A DNA stretch of 64,000 nucleotides from contig OY754970.1 of NCBI GenBank assembly GCA_963576475.1, positions 30,843,780-30,907,779 on the forward strand. The letters are read 5' to 3'. Of the stretch, positions 23,574 through 37,800 are shown in pieces (the first letter of the stretch is position 1; the number at the start of each line of letters is the position of its first letter). The notes beneath the pieces were generated by a model, which searched no databases, was not told where the DNA came from, and saw only the letters and a list, made by a program, of their open reading frames with translations. Position numbers and translations under genes: made by a program. The DNA comes from Molanna angustata. Taxonomy: Eukaryota; Arthropoda; Insecta; Trichoptera; Molannidae.

Positions 23574-24380
23574 CGCGAATAATTTAACAATAATTATAAA
23601 TAAAATACGATATAAACGTTATGAACTTTAATAACGTTCAATAACGTTAATCCAACTGTCATAAGTCAAAACCAAAACACACGCATAAAAATCACAGATT
23701 ATACTGATAAAAATCACACATTTATCTCTGCTTTTCTATTCATGGCCCTTTATCTTTTTAATAAAGATTAACCAGTATCATGTCAAAAATTACTAAAAAA
23801 ATTATGAATCCGATCCATCACATGTATACAAGAATAAATGGATTTCAATTTTATAATTTACTGTGAAGAACCTCCCTTCGACGAGAATGATAAAAAACAC
23901 TAACAGAGTTTGGAAGAGCTTTTACTGTTTCATTTTATTTTAATATAAACCTTAACCCATGGGGGTATACCTTAACCCATGCCTTAACCTATGTACCATG
24001 GGGGTATAATAGCTATGTACAAATAAACACACGCATCATAGATCGACGATTACAACAATACAGATCAGGGAAACAATGAAAAAACGAATCAAGCATAACC
24101 AAAAATATCTAGATTTCTGGTAAAGAGCACCAGACACATAGAACCCCTTTGTGATATCATTTTCAAGGGTCTACTCTCTATTGAATATATTTAACGATCA
24201 TTGTGCTGCAACATCACGCTCTGAAAATGATGTCATTGTTGTAGAGGAAAATGGCAGTGTGGCTACTATTGATGCTATGAAGGGGTGCTGCCAATGAAGG
24301 AGGAATTCTCACTGTACTAGAAATTGGACAGTTAATTAATGCTCCATTACCCCCAAAAAACCTCTTACATATATATTTTT
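23574..24380. other. Upstream region of cyclin L, no gene seen
   Basis: The first ~200 bases upstream of the cyclin L ATG hold repeated AATAACGTT motifs (23,625-23,650), which may be part of its promoter. The rest is AT-rich. A short frame at about 24,217-24,290 (VIVVEENGSVATIDAMKG) is not recognised. Confidence 0.35.
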
Positions 24381-24383
24381 TTA

Positions 24384-24537
24384 AATGAATATGTCCTTGT
24401 TAAACAAGTACATATTCTTCCTGCATTCCCTAAATTAAGCATAAATACTTGTGTTATAGGTGAACAAAATCAGTGGAGGCAGGATTCAAACTCACAACCA
24501 CTGGCCCAGCGCGCTAACCCCTCTGCCATCGACCCAT
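24384..24537 (-). mobile_element. tRNA-Thr-derived SINE (family A), anticodon loop deleted
   Basis: Same family as at 21,448. The bases ATTACTAA of the anticodon arm are missing, joining CACTGG directly to CCCAGCGCG. The 3' end AACAAGGACATATTCATT is intact. Confidence 0.75.
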
Positions 24538-24544
24538 CCATAAA

Positions 24545-26620
24545 TTAACAACTTTTTGGTCTGTACCTACTAAATAAGTGTTTTTTTTTAAGTCATCCAA
24601 GGAGAGTCATTTAAATGAAAAACAAAATTAACAGAAACATTATTTTTATTTAACTTCCTATGTGGAATCATTCAATAAACTGATATACATATATATTGAC
24701 CTAAATGCAATTATAGATAGTAATTATGTTATTGATTATTCTATCACTAAAATGCAGAACATTTTTTAACAAACCATTATTAACAAGATGCTTTTTATAA
24801 GCAAGCAATAACAACATTAATATTTGAACATTATTTTTGTAATAACTCATGATATCTTGTATATTTGATAAGACGAATATAATTTTTACGATTGAGAGTT
24901 GACTAAATACAATATATTATATTTTAATTCTGGTATTATAAGTATTTAAACATTAATAAGATTATAGCTATCACAAAAATTATGTAATTTAATGCAAATA
25001 GTTTGGAGTTAAAAATCACTGATATATTTTTACTGTTAATATACATTTAAATTATCATGTGTTTCATGCATGTACCAGATTTTTTCATTCAATTATTGCA
25101 GAAAATCTAACTGTTGATTTCTCCCACAAAATTGACAATTATAAGCAATATACTTTAATACATATCATGAGAAATGACAATGTCTATTTGTTTTGTTAGT
25201 AAAAATGTTCACAAATGTAGAATAATAAATAGAACAACTGGAAATAGGAATTAATTTGAACCCCTAGATCTAACAAATCACCAAAGAAAGTCAAACACTT
25301 AATGCAACCATATTTAAAATCACTTTATATATTATTATATAATATGCCATAATTCTAAATATTTAAATTTATTTAGAAATAATGAGCATATATAATACAC
25401 ATGTTTATGTACTATGTTATGTAAATTTAATTGAATAAGATGGGAAATAATAAAATGCATACTTTAAAATTTAATAATACAATAAATTTTATCTCAATTT
25501 CTTGTATCCTTAAAGCTTAGCATCCACAAACATGGAGCTGACGGATGGGATATTTGTCTCCTAGCAACAATGTTGTTACTGCGTACTATACGATGCGGGC
25601 GCATGAATTCTTATATAGAATAACGAAATCCGCCTCATGCGCTGTGTCCACTGCACTTATGTGAACACTAATCCTTAAAAGTAGTTAGAGAAAAAAATCA
25701 GGAAAATTTTAATAACGGCACCTATATAGTATAATATAGGTGCATAATTATTGAATGTAAAATAACAGAAAATCACAGTGTGTATTTAAAATTTTGCTTT
25801 TTTTCTTGCATATTGCAAATCCTTAAGTCCAAAATCACAAGTCTTTTTAAAAAACCATTAAAATTTTTATAAAAAATAAAATCTACTGCTATGTTGTACA
25901 TCAGTGAATGATATGGAATGTACAATATTCATAAAAAATATATGTAGATAAATAATATACATAAATTTTATTAACATAAAATAAATATACATTAAAGTAT
26001 CAAATATTTTAAAGGTCATAATTTTACAGTCAAAAGTGGGTGATAAATAAAAATAGTACATAATTAATTGTAACATAAAATTGTTTAATCAACAGCAAAA
26101 ATATGTACAAATCGCTTCCTCCAAGAATATGTAAGCCAATATGTAATTCCTTTTAATGTGGAAGCCAATGAAAGTATTTGTAAATTTTATATACATTTAC
26201 AATATCAATTAGGGAGCCTGTGTATTATTAATGTTTGAAATATTATTAAGAATCGCTTGATGATGAGAATGTATTTAAAATGAAATACTGTTTAAAAACA
26301 CATTAATTAATTATAATGGAAGCAATAACAGATGCAATATAGTTTTGGTTAATGTATATTATATTAAAACCTTACGCTCAATAACCATAGTATTAAATAC
26401 AAATATGAATTTAGAGGCTTCTAAAATTCAGGACCCTTAGGTAAGGAGCTTATTTATCAGCATTAGACGACTTATAAGATATATAAATACAAATGGGTTG
26501 TGACAACTACAACGTAAGTTAGTCTACTTATTTTTCTTCAAAGATTGACAATCCGTGAATCCATTTTTAAGGAGCTTACTTCTATGACATAACATTGTTT
26601 CAACAAATAAAAGATTTCTT
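24545..26620. other. AT-rich intergenic stretch
   Basis: No coding motifs. A GC-richer patch at 25,530-25,680 (GATGCGGGCGCATGAATTC) looks like a fragment of a repeat, but no partner is present in the window. Confidence 0.4.
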
Positions 26621-26626
26621 CCAATA

Positions 26627-26745
26627 TCAGGTCCCACCGACGTTGGTGATCACTAGTGAGAAATCATTTCTATCTGCCGCAGTCCGAAACAATTCGCCAA
26701 CGTCTCTGATGCTAGTCCACTCACGAATGTTGTGAAGCCATGACA
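26627..26745 (-). mobile_element. LINE C-terminal fragment
   Basis: The minus frame reads IIGRCQMSWLHNIREWTSIR and then VGELFRTAADRNDFSLVITN. This is the C-terminal signature of an insect non-LTR polymerase (usual form: GRRR-SWL-NLR-W, LFRAA--K---AMMIAN). Only about 40 codons remain. Confidence 0.6.
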
Positions 26746-26829
26746 TTTGACATCTTCCTATAATTTCATTCAACTTTCCAAAATGTGATAGCATTTTGAG
26801 AGTTTTGGCAGATGAAAACAAAGGGAAAA

Positions 26830-28843
26830 TTATACCCCCATGGGGAAAATACTATCCTTCATCTATGAAAAATGGACAGCATTTCACCTCCATGTTTATG
26901 TACTTAACACATTATTTAATAAGGTCAATTTAAATTATAATTTAAGCTGTACAGTGGACGCTTGATAGCACACCTCATTCACCATCTAATAGTGAAGAAT
27001 TGCAAAACAATTGCAACTCTTCACTATTACAGAAGACACTTATTTTTTAACATTTTATTTATGTGAATAGATAATTTTTTATTGCAGTGTAAAAATCTTC
27101 TTTGCCAATCAAGTAATCTTAAATTGACAAAGAGATGGGAAAGCATATTTATTTGCATTAAGCTCCCAATACTATAATATATTATAGCTAGTATACATTT
27201 TGTAAGCATATGTGCTTCCTTAAGACTGCACAGGCATTCAAATGCGATTAATTGCATTGAAGTTTCCTCATTTACTCAACCAATACTGACATAACTGAAA
27301 CTAAAGACAGGAATAAATGTCTGCAGCTTGAAAGTTCCAGAATCATAATATTTTATAAAGTCTCTCGATAAATAATAACTCTGAAAGTACCCCTGAAATT
27401 TACGGAATTCCCTCGTATTATATAAAACTATAATTTACCAATAATTTTACTAAATTGAATTGTAAATTTAGCTTAATTTTTCAAAAAAGGTACATATAAT
27501 ACATTGTATGCCTTATTAAAAAAACAAGTCAAATTCTGTCATTTGAAATCCTAGAATTACATCGAGGTCAAATAAACTATTTGAAAAAAAGTTATATTTA
27601 TTTTATTTCATATGCGTCAATAATAAATAATAACAAAATTTGAGTTCAAGTCATTGTTAAATTAAATAAATAGTAAAATCAAAAAACACAAAACTAATTG
27701 AATATAAATAATTTACAAAACTACAAACAAACATTATGATAAGATATTGAGAAATTACAAAATCACAATTTCTGTATATTGCTTTTCAGGCAACTAACAG
27801 GTAATATGTCAAACATAAATTTAACACACACCCAATAATACAATTTGCCACATTTTGAAAACATGATGTTGAGAATCCACAAATCCAAATTGAAATACAT
27901 AACCTATGGCTCAAATGTTAGATATCCAACTATCTAAGCACGAAGGTCAACAATTCATTAACATTGGTCATATTTAATAAAAGAGCAACGGTTGTACCAC
28001 AGTATTATTAAAATATATGGAAATGTTTCACCATGAAAAATATTCATACAATATTTCAACAAAATAAAAAAGAAAATACTGTATTTACAATATAAGATAA
28101 ATTATTGCATTAAATATAACTATCAACCAGTTTCATTGAAATAACTTAAAAGAGACGAGTTCCATAGCAACAAAATTACATTATAAATGTTAGAGTACTT
28201 AAATATTTTGTTTAACCGTCCTAGATGTTCTTTTTGTGAAACTGGCTGAATCAATCAATAATCCAGAGACAAAATTAGTGTCCGCCCGAAACTTCAGCTT
28301 CGGCCAAAATTAAGCTGAAAGTTTGGCCAAAGTTTTCTTACAGCTGCTATAAACAGTAAAGACTGACTAGGTATAACAATAACTCCATAATTTATATTGA
28401 TATTTTTGTAGTTTATAAACAGAATTAATATAAAATTTCATGGTAGTCAAAACTGGCCGAAGGCTATAGCTAGGACTGGCCAAAATCTGACCTTCATCGG
28501 ACACTAGACAGAATCCCTAGTGACTATGACGTCCTTTTAATAAATTTAATTATTCATAGAAGTTAAACATTAAGTTAACAGTTCTATGCCGAAATAATTG
28601 ACACCCAAAACAAGTTGCACATTTGGGAGACATAGAATAATTAAAACATTTCTCAAATCACAGAGTGATTAATCCACTGGGAATCCGATCATCAGATCAG
28701 AAAAAAAGACTTAATATAAAAATTGGTGAACCCATTATTATGCATAATTACCACGAAAAAAAAACTATTCACAATAGTTTCTTTGGTAACACATCAACGA
28801 ATATTATATTTTGAGCCATGCAATTTGACACATAAAAAGTTAA
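26830..28843 (-). other. Downstream of EFR3: probable 3' UTR and intergenic DNA
   Basis: An AT-rich stretch following the EFR3 stop on the minus strand. No exon motifs were found. A SINE tail piece lies at 27,778-27,860. Several TTTATT (minus AATAAA) hexamers exist, so the 3' UTR end cannot be fixed by eye. Confidence 0.4.
27778..27860 (-). mobile_element. SINE family B, 3' tail fragment
   Basis: Diverged copy of the body and 3' end (TTTTCAGGCAACTAACAGGT and CACACACCCAATAATACA). The tRNA head is absent. Confidence 0.5.
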
Positions 28844-31800
28844 TTAATAAAGAAACATCTCAGGAAAGTATTTCTCGTAAGCTGGCACATTCTGCTGATG
28901 TCCACGGAAACTCTTGTGATAGCTGTTGGCCCGTGAAAGAGATTGTATACTGGACGTAGGGGAAGACTCATGCACCGGAACGGGCGGCTCCCAATCTAAG
29001 GACTTGAATATCTCTGTCAACTTGTGTTGGAGATCATGCTGAAATTAATAAAATTTCATGTGATTTAGATTATAATATATAAAAAAAGTCTGCACAGTGA
29101 AAGAAAAAGCATGCAACATGAATAAAAATGTAGATCCATGATATTATAAACATGTGTAGTACATATTCAAGTGTACTTAAGTTTTTCAACAATAGCATTA
29201 CAAAATACATTGTTCTGATTATTTTAATAAATATATTTTTACTATTGTGGATAATTTGTAATTTAAAGTATCTCAAATTATACTTTATAAGAAATTCTTT
29301 TAAGTAATTTGTAATATGCTTATTTTTTTATATAAAAATGAATATGTCCTTGTTAAACAAGTATATATACATCTTCCTACGTTCCCTGAAATAAGCATAA
29401 ATGATTGTGCTATAGGTGAACGAAATCGGTAGAGGCAGGATTCGAACTCGCGACCACTGGATTACTAACCCAATGCGCTAACCGCTCTGCCATCGACCCA
29501 TCTAAATTTAAAGTTAGTGAAAATGTATCTCAATTTTGTAATTTAAAGTATCTCAAATTATACTTTATAAGAAATTCTTTTAAGTAATTTGTAATATGCT
29601 TATTTTTTTATATAAAAATGAATATGTCCTTGTTAAACAAGTATATATACATCTTCCTACGTTCCCTGAAATAAGCATAAATGATTGTGCTATAGGTGAA
29701 CGAAATCGGTAGAGGCAGGATTCGAACTCGCGACCACTGGATTACTAACCCAATGCGCTAACCGCTCTGCCATCGACCCATCTAAATTTAAAGTTAGTGA
29801 AAATGGTTAATCTGTTAGTAAACTTATTCTGTTGTTAAAATATATATACCTTTGGTTGTGTCATTGTCTGCAGTTCACTAAATGGTGCTGTCCGGAAAGT
29901 TTGAGCCAGCTTACGTGCATGCTCCTCTCTCTCTTTACCCCTTGCCTCTCCGCTCTCTGCCAACACTCGCCGCATACATTCAAAAGTTAGTTCTGAAGGC
30001 GGTGGCTTTTGCTGGAAAAAATAAAATAATAAACACTTCCTTCCTCTGTGGTGTTTCTAGTCTAGTGTAGTAAGATAATATTGTTAAATAATATTCTTCA
30101 GAAAGTACTTGGATCTAGCAAAAGATGCATGACAACTAAGTTATTGTAGTGTGAAAATAAGATTATAGAAGCAGCAGAAGTTGTGTATATGATATAATTT
30201 GAACAAATATATGTAAAAAGTATGTTTCAAATAAAATTATAAAACAATATGCAAATTGGAAAATCGACTAAACCAATTTCCATTCTTAGTCGTTCTCAGA
30301 TATTCATGTTGATATTTTTTTTTCATTATTTTCACACCATGTAGATTTGAACATAAATGAGTCAATTTGAATACAAACTAGTGTCTAATACAATGAAGTG
30401 ATGAAATTTTTACATCACATGAATGCTAGACACTTTATAAAATTTATATAATTTAACAATTAGAATAAGAAGAAAATTATCATACTCTTTGTACTCCGGG
30501 TGAGCTATTAACGCTATCCACATCTGTATTTTGATTGTTAGAAAGATCTGCAATGCTGTCACGACCATGAGTGCCTAAAAAGAGATTTGAATAAAACTTT
30601 TAATGGAAATATACAATGAATTAAAATATTTTCCAACTGTCGATTTGTTCAAGAGAATTTTATTCTCTTAACATATCGACAAAGTATCATGCCAAGATAC
30701 GCGAGATTTGTATGCAGGGCCTATATTATTCACGGTTTTTCCAACTTTGAAGTAAAAAAACACCTACTTGGAGACTTCACAGCATATATATACAAGGATT
30801 TACTCAGAATTCAGATTAGAACATTTGGTGTGTCTGTGTCTGTGTGTCCGCCCCCCCATTATAACTTTTGATCCGCTCAAAGCACAGAGCCTAAAATTTC
30901 AGAATATATAGATAGTTATAGGCCTACAAAACTTTTATACTCAGAATTTTTAATTTTTGTTTCAGTCAGGGGTTATCAACATTTAAATTTTTACTTTTGA
31001 GAAAAACATTATTTTCGTGATAAATTTATGTGTTTAACTGTTTATATTTCAAGTATTTAAAAATATTGAAAAAAAACCGAAACACCCCAAGATTGAATTA
31101 GTACATCTCAAACTTTATTAACAAGTTTTAGAAAAATTGAATTCAGTGACAAGATCGTTTCATACTATTTGTAAGGCAGTATACACTACACAATATCTAA
31201 GAAGACTTAATAGTTTGATACTTAATCTCCAAACATAGATACATACCATCATGCTGTTTTCATATTCTGGGTAGGAAAAATGGACTGACCTCCATACTAT
31301 CCTATCTTGACATACATACCTACATGTGTTGTATAGAAAACAAAATATCTTAAAAAATTCAATAATTTGGATTCATGGGTTAATAGTTTGGTACGTATTC
31401 TTCAACTATACATACTATCGCTATCGACAGTTGGATCTCATGTATTACATGCAACTAGTACTATTAATATTTGAAATATAGGTACTCAAAATCCTATAAG
31501 ACACTACGAACCATTGGCAAATAAACATTTTTAGAAGAGAACTTTAAAATGACTAAATGCATTAATCAAGCTAGTAAAATTATATATGATGGTCACCAAT
31601 GTTTAACTTACCAGACTCAACCCAACTGTGTCTTTGATGGCTAAGGTTGTGCATTGCTGATCCTCCAGTATAGGGACTGGCTGCTTGTAGACGAGATGCA
31701 TCAATTCCGGACAATTTTAAGCATTCACAAAGAGCCATCTTGAATTTGAGAAAACAATAATTGTAATGAAAGATTTTTTAAAGTACATTGCACTTGTTAA

Positions 31801-34800
31801 TTAACTAAGCAAGTTTTAAAATTATATTTTGTTTTTAAATAAAGGAGTCAGAAAAATTGGTGGAATAGTCGGTATTTCAATCACTACATAATTTTACATA
31901 AAATTAGGATAAAAAATATTGTTTTCCATTCTATTTATTTTAGACCGCAAACACAACTCCCATTCTCCGGTATCGCTCATGACAAGCATTGTCAGAATAG
32001 TGAACTAAAATCATTTTATATTATAAAATCAGTTCTGATACTTCAATTACCTGATCTATCATCAAATATGGCATTTTGGATGGAGATTCACATTCCTCAT
32101 ATTCATCAGACAGTGATGGAAGAAGATAAGAGGCCTCGTTGATCCTTGCTTCAATAATCTGAAATGAATAATTGTAATTACATACTGAATCAAGCATAAA
32201 AGATAAGAAACTAACACCAAAATACAAATGTACAATGTGAATATCAAAAATAAAAGTATGATCATTTCGTTGTTATGTATTCAATAATTATTTTCATTAC
32301 CTTCTTAGCATAGTCGTCAAGTGCTGGTAATTGAAGAGTATGAGGTACTAAAGTCAAAAGAGCAGCAGCAAGAGCATGAAGCTGGTATCTTCGAGAACGG
32401 GATAGTGCCGGATTTGTCAGTGCCAAATGTTGAACTCTAAACACATACAAAACCAAATGTATTTATATAAGAAAAAAATTAAAAAATATCAATGACAAAC
32501 TCAGTAATTTATTTTTCAACTAAACTGAAAAAAACTAATTACATAGTTTCTTTAGTTAAAGGTACGGCAAATAAATGTTTTTGTTACATCTTATTTCTTC
32601 TAAATTTCAATCTTTTAACACAAATAATATAGTAAATAAAAACTATGTTAAAAAGATAACTAACCCCAAAACAAACTGCAACATATCGCAAACTGTCTCC
32701 TCGGAAGCCAGCTCAACAGAAAGAAGGGCTAAAGTTGTATATATGGCTTCCATATTCTCAGCAGTGTTGTTTTCTATTTGCAATCCTAAAAAGAAAGCAT
32801 TGAATTCATTAATAAACTACTTGATAATAACATAAAATTAATATTTGATCATTTCATAGACACATACATACCTTCATAAAGCGACGAGTACAAAGCTGGA
32901 CCATGTTTATTCATAAATATCAAGTCAGGTCTTGAAGCTTTTTCTAAATTCAATTCCAAGTCACTAACTTGAATGCTGCAACAAATAACAAAAATTTGCG
33001 AATTTTTCTTTCTAGAATCTACCTTAAAGAAAGGATGTTATGGATGTATGGCAGTATAAATACTACAACAAATTAGTACTGAATAATTTGTGATGAGAAG
33101 GAACCGTGAAAATATTTGTTAATTTTTTTTTTTAAATGAATATGTCCTTGTTAAACAAGTACATATACATCTTCCTACGTTTCCTAAAAGAAGCATAAAT
33201 TCTTGACAGAATTTTAACAGTCAAAATGGTTATTTATAAGACATCAATTAAAGATTTATTTCATAATTCCTAGAATCTGAGAAAAGTTCTAATTGTACTT
33301 GTACACCATGAATAAAAAAAACATTTTTTGATTTAACTATCAAGTAATATGTAAAATATTAATCTAACACGCACCCAATAACAAGTTGCCACATTCTAGA
33401 GACTAACGATATTTATCGTCTCACAGTTCCCAGACTAAAAACACAATTAAAAACTGTATCTCCACCAGGAATCGAACACAGGATCATTCGCTCGGGAGTC
33501 ACGACGTCTAACCAACTGAACCATGAAGGCAGATTTTTTATTTGGGTTCCTGAAAGTATTTGGGTTCCTCATATTTATAAAGCGTTTAAATTATTACCTC
33601 ATAATGCTTAATCTGTCTAGATTGCTTTTCCTGTCGATGAGTTGATGTAAAATCTGCTGAACGAGTATTCTAGTTTCTGGACTAGGCGCTCCTCCCATCC
33701 TGAGCAATGGCTCCAAGAAAGATACGGGAAAAGCTTTACTCAACTGCGTTGTCTTGTACTTACTGCCAACCTAAAGAATAAAAAATCATTTTTCTTACAC
33801 TCATAAATCAATTAATGAGATTAACTAAATATGTTTTTTTGCAAAAATTTGGAAATAAATTGTATAATTAAATATTAATGATAATTATAACCTTGAGTAA
33901 ACTCTTAAGCAAAATACTTTGCAACATGATATCTCCCTTCTTTGGTTTATGCTGTTTATTAGAAGGTCCCGGTTGATACGGAACTTTGGACATGATAAAC
34001 ATCATGATGTCAATCTTCTGATAGTCTGGTAAGTGATTTGCAAACTCTCCCAACGCATTTATCAACGCTTCTTGATATTGTTTTTCGTCAGTTTCATTCT
34101 GAAAACAAAATTGTCAGCCATCAAAAATAATTCAAGACACTAAAAAACTTCTGGGGGGCAAGTCTGGTTCAATCGGCGAAATCAAAACCCTCACGATTAC
34201 CCACATCATGGATATAATTATTATACGGAGTTCTATAATATCTTTAGATGTCATAGAACTCCATACGATAATTATATCCATGATTTTTGGTTTTGATTTC
34301 GCTGGTCGAACCAGACTTGCCCCTCTGATATGTTAGAATTTTTACACAGAACAAGGGGGCAAGTCTGGTCAACTGGCAAAATCAAAACCATCCATGTTTA
34401 CCCATATCATAGATATAGATATTTTATTTAATTTAATTTTATTTTATTTTACATTACTTCTTGGGCAACAAACAGGTACTTTGTCAAATATTAATTTAAC
34501 ACGCACCCAATAACAAGTTGCCACATTCTGGAAACTTACGATATTAATCGTCTCACAGATCCAGACTGAAAACACAATTAAAAACTGTGTCTCCACCGGG
34601 AATCGAACCCGGGACCTTTGGATCAGCAGTCAGATACCTAACCAACTGAGCCATGAAGGTCGACAAATATAATTATGTTATGGTTCTATAACATCTTAAG
34701 ATATTATAGAACTCAATAACAAAATTATGTCCATGATGTAGGTAAACATGGATGGTTTTGATTTCGTTAGTTGACCAGACTTGCCCCCCTGAATATAAAA

Positions 34801-37800
34801 ATAATATTAATCGAATATTTTTATTATTGCATATGCGCAAACATTGGATTTTTTTCCCTGTCGGGAGTCAAAGATATTTTTTAACAGATTTTTAATTATC
34901 TCAATAGAGACGAAGTTGGAATATTTATTGTAGGAGAACCGGGAAATCAAGGCACCTGTCATCGGCTGGTTTACGTGATCACTTTTATGTGCTTGCGCAA
35001 CGTTCACCAATTATGCCTTTTTAATGAGATTCCTATCAATTCAATTTTGAAAGTTCTGTATATTGTAATACTGAAATTCTTTTCGCTTGAAAATAAGGGA
35101 TTTTTACTACAGCCATCTATGGGTGAAATTATGAACAACAATCTTATTATTTTTTATTTATTTTGTTGTAACACCATCTATTGAGAGAATTGGTTTTTTT
35201 GTAAATAATGAAAGCTACAATTCTTATATCTGAGGTGACAATGCATTTTTCGCATAGAAGTCACCCCTGAATTGCGCCAGAATTATAAGGTCATTTTTGT
35301 CTTATTTACCTACTTGTACCAATGTGTAAGTAATCGAATATTTTTATTATTGCATATGCGCAAACATTGGATTTTTTTCCCTGTCGGGAGTCAAAGATAT
35401 TTTTTAACAGATTTTTAATTATCTCAATAGAGACGAAGTTGGAATATTTATTGTAGGAGAACCGGGAAATCAAGGCACCTACAGGGCTTACGACTTTGAA
35501 ATTATTACAATAGATGGCAGCGCAATAGAAAAAGAATAAAAAAACGACGTTATAAATACATGTAGAATATGAAATTCCACTAAGGCATTATAATGTAGGA
35601 GCACAATAGACCACAAATGATAGAAGTGCAGGACAATACATAAGCACAATAATAAAAATTCAAGGAATTTGATGATTAACTTACTTCAGAGTCCCTTGTT
35701 ACAGAAGATCTCAGATGTGTTAATAAACAATTGATAATTTCCAATACGGATGGTCCTACAAAAATAAAAAAAATATGAATCTATTGCAACATAATTTGTT
35801 TATTTATTACAGTAGTATACTTCCATTGATTTTATGAAATTGTTTATGAAATATATAAAGCATAAATGCACAATAGCGGGTTTATTATATTATAATATTC
35901 TTACCAACACTTTCTCCAGCAGCAATGGCTATAATCTTGGCTAACACTTCAGCCACTGCAGTCCGTACTCTTGTACTCTCCCTACCAGTAACTCCTGGTC
36001 TGTTAGTCACATTTAATGTAGCGACCATCTGTTCCAATGGCTTTTGATCGTCATCCAAGTGTGTCATCAGTGTTTCCACTACAGTATATGAATATTGAGC
36101 CTGGAAAAAAATTATATCACTGCATATTTTTAAATTTAATAATTTCTTTTGGTTATAGAACCTACACAGATATTTTCAATAAACAAAACCACTTCTAGCA
36201 TTACTCAAAAACTTGTTGATATGTATATTTTAAAAATTCAAAAATAATATATACAATTAAACATAACTAATTCTTACTTACTTGAATGGAGAACATGATG
36301 ATTCTGAAAGTGTGTATAGCAAACTCGTTTGGCACCCAGAGTTTGTGTAGATCAAAATGCCTAAAATAAAGGCAATAAATGAATATAAATAAAAGATGTC
36401 TGTAATGGGAAAAGTCTGGATAACAGGAGATCTTGTTTAAGTATGAAAGAGGCAATGACTCAGGATTTTGTGGCATTTGGTTCACTTTGCCAACCATGAT
36501 AGAGACATATTAAGGGGTCGCCCGTAGCTAAATATCCATTTGAAATATGATAAAAAATTAAGTGTTGTAATGAAAAACCAACATTTTTTTCTTGGTTTTG
36601 TAGTCAGTATAATTTTCACCAAATAACTTGAACCAGGCTTCCGGGTGCGCAGAGTACAAATTTGTATCTTTTTGCTTCGTTGGTATACGTGTAAATCGCC
36701 CCCTTCTCGGTGAAACGGCTCGAGATATTTGGCGACAACTATACTGTGACTTACTAACTTTTTCTGAAAAATAAAATACCTAAACACATCATAAGTATAT
36801 CTTCATACATGAGCGTCTCCACCTTATTCATTACAAAAATATTATAAAAATATTTTTCCTCGGCAATAATAATAATTTGCAAGTAAACAGTAGATCAAGA
36901 TGTCACTAGTATTTATTTACAAAATTAAAAAAATAAATCTATATTCCTATCAAAATATTGGTAAACCTTACTTGAGCACTGGGCTAAGAACGCTTTTAAT
37001 ATGGCCGAAGCTAGCTCTTCCCACCAATTCCCGCAGACATGCTTCAGCCAGTGTTGGCGGAGTACTCTCTTGATTACCATCGACATCTTCCACGGCATTG
37101 AGGCCTTCTTTACTCTTCTCGTATTGGCAATTCTGAAATTATGCCGACAGAAATACAGACATTGTAGACATAAATATTTAAAAGTAAATGGAAATCCCAA
37201 ATCTTGGCATTTAATTAAAGTCATAGATTTTCATATAATATACTAGATGTAGTACTCCGTGCAAAGAGCGGTGATAGCCCAGCGGTAAGGTTGTCGCCTC
37301 ACATACGTGAGGTCGACGGTTCGAATCCGGGCGGGGCGCGCACCTCTGGATTTTCAAAAAATCTATGTGCGGATTTATATCACCTGCTATGTGTAGCCAT
37401 GATCCAATTTTTCTGGTTCCCCTTTCTAAGGGTTACGAATGTCAGATGGCAGTCGCTTCAATGTCAAGTCGCTTCAAGTCGCTTCAACCAGACTCGCCAA
37501 TTCCAGGATCATGGTCAAAGCGTACCCCGATAGAAACGGGACAAAATCGCTAAGGGGAAAGAAAGAAGAGTACTCCGTGCAAAAAGTGAGTCGTGGAATA
37601 TCGCACGTTTGACGTTTTGGTTGCCAACATATTGCAGTTTTCCTTACATTTGAACACATCCTGGATAACTGTTCTCTAAATATTTATAAACAAAGTGTTT
37701 TTTTCGACAATAAATCCGTAAACAATTATTCACATTAGTCGTTATTCTCTATAGAAAAACAATATGGTCTGCCAACCAAAACGTCGAAAATCCCCCGGAA

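Larger units (their letters stand above)
29255..29805. repeat. 280-bp direct tandem duplication containing a SINE, in the last EFR3 intron
   Basis: Bases 29,255-29,525 recur at 29,535-29,805 with no difference I could find by eye. Each unit contains a whole family A SINE plus the same unique flanks, so this is a segmental duplication and not two insertions. Nine bases (TATCTCAAT) lie at the junction. Confidence 0.9.

Noticed and set aside
29336..29500. Possible functional tRNA-Thr(AGT) genes
   Set aside because: The heads resemble tRNA-Thr, but acceptor-stem pairing is poor, the same ~165-bp body and 3' end follow every copy, and copies are dispersed. They are SINEs.
36482..36787. 101-codon minus frame within an EFR3 intron
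   Set aside because: EFR3 exons on both sides join in phase without it. It has no splice acceptor or donor framing and no domain.
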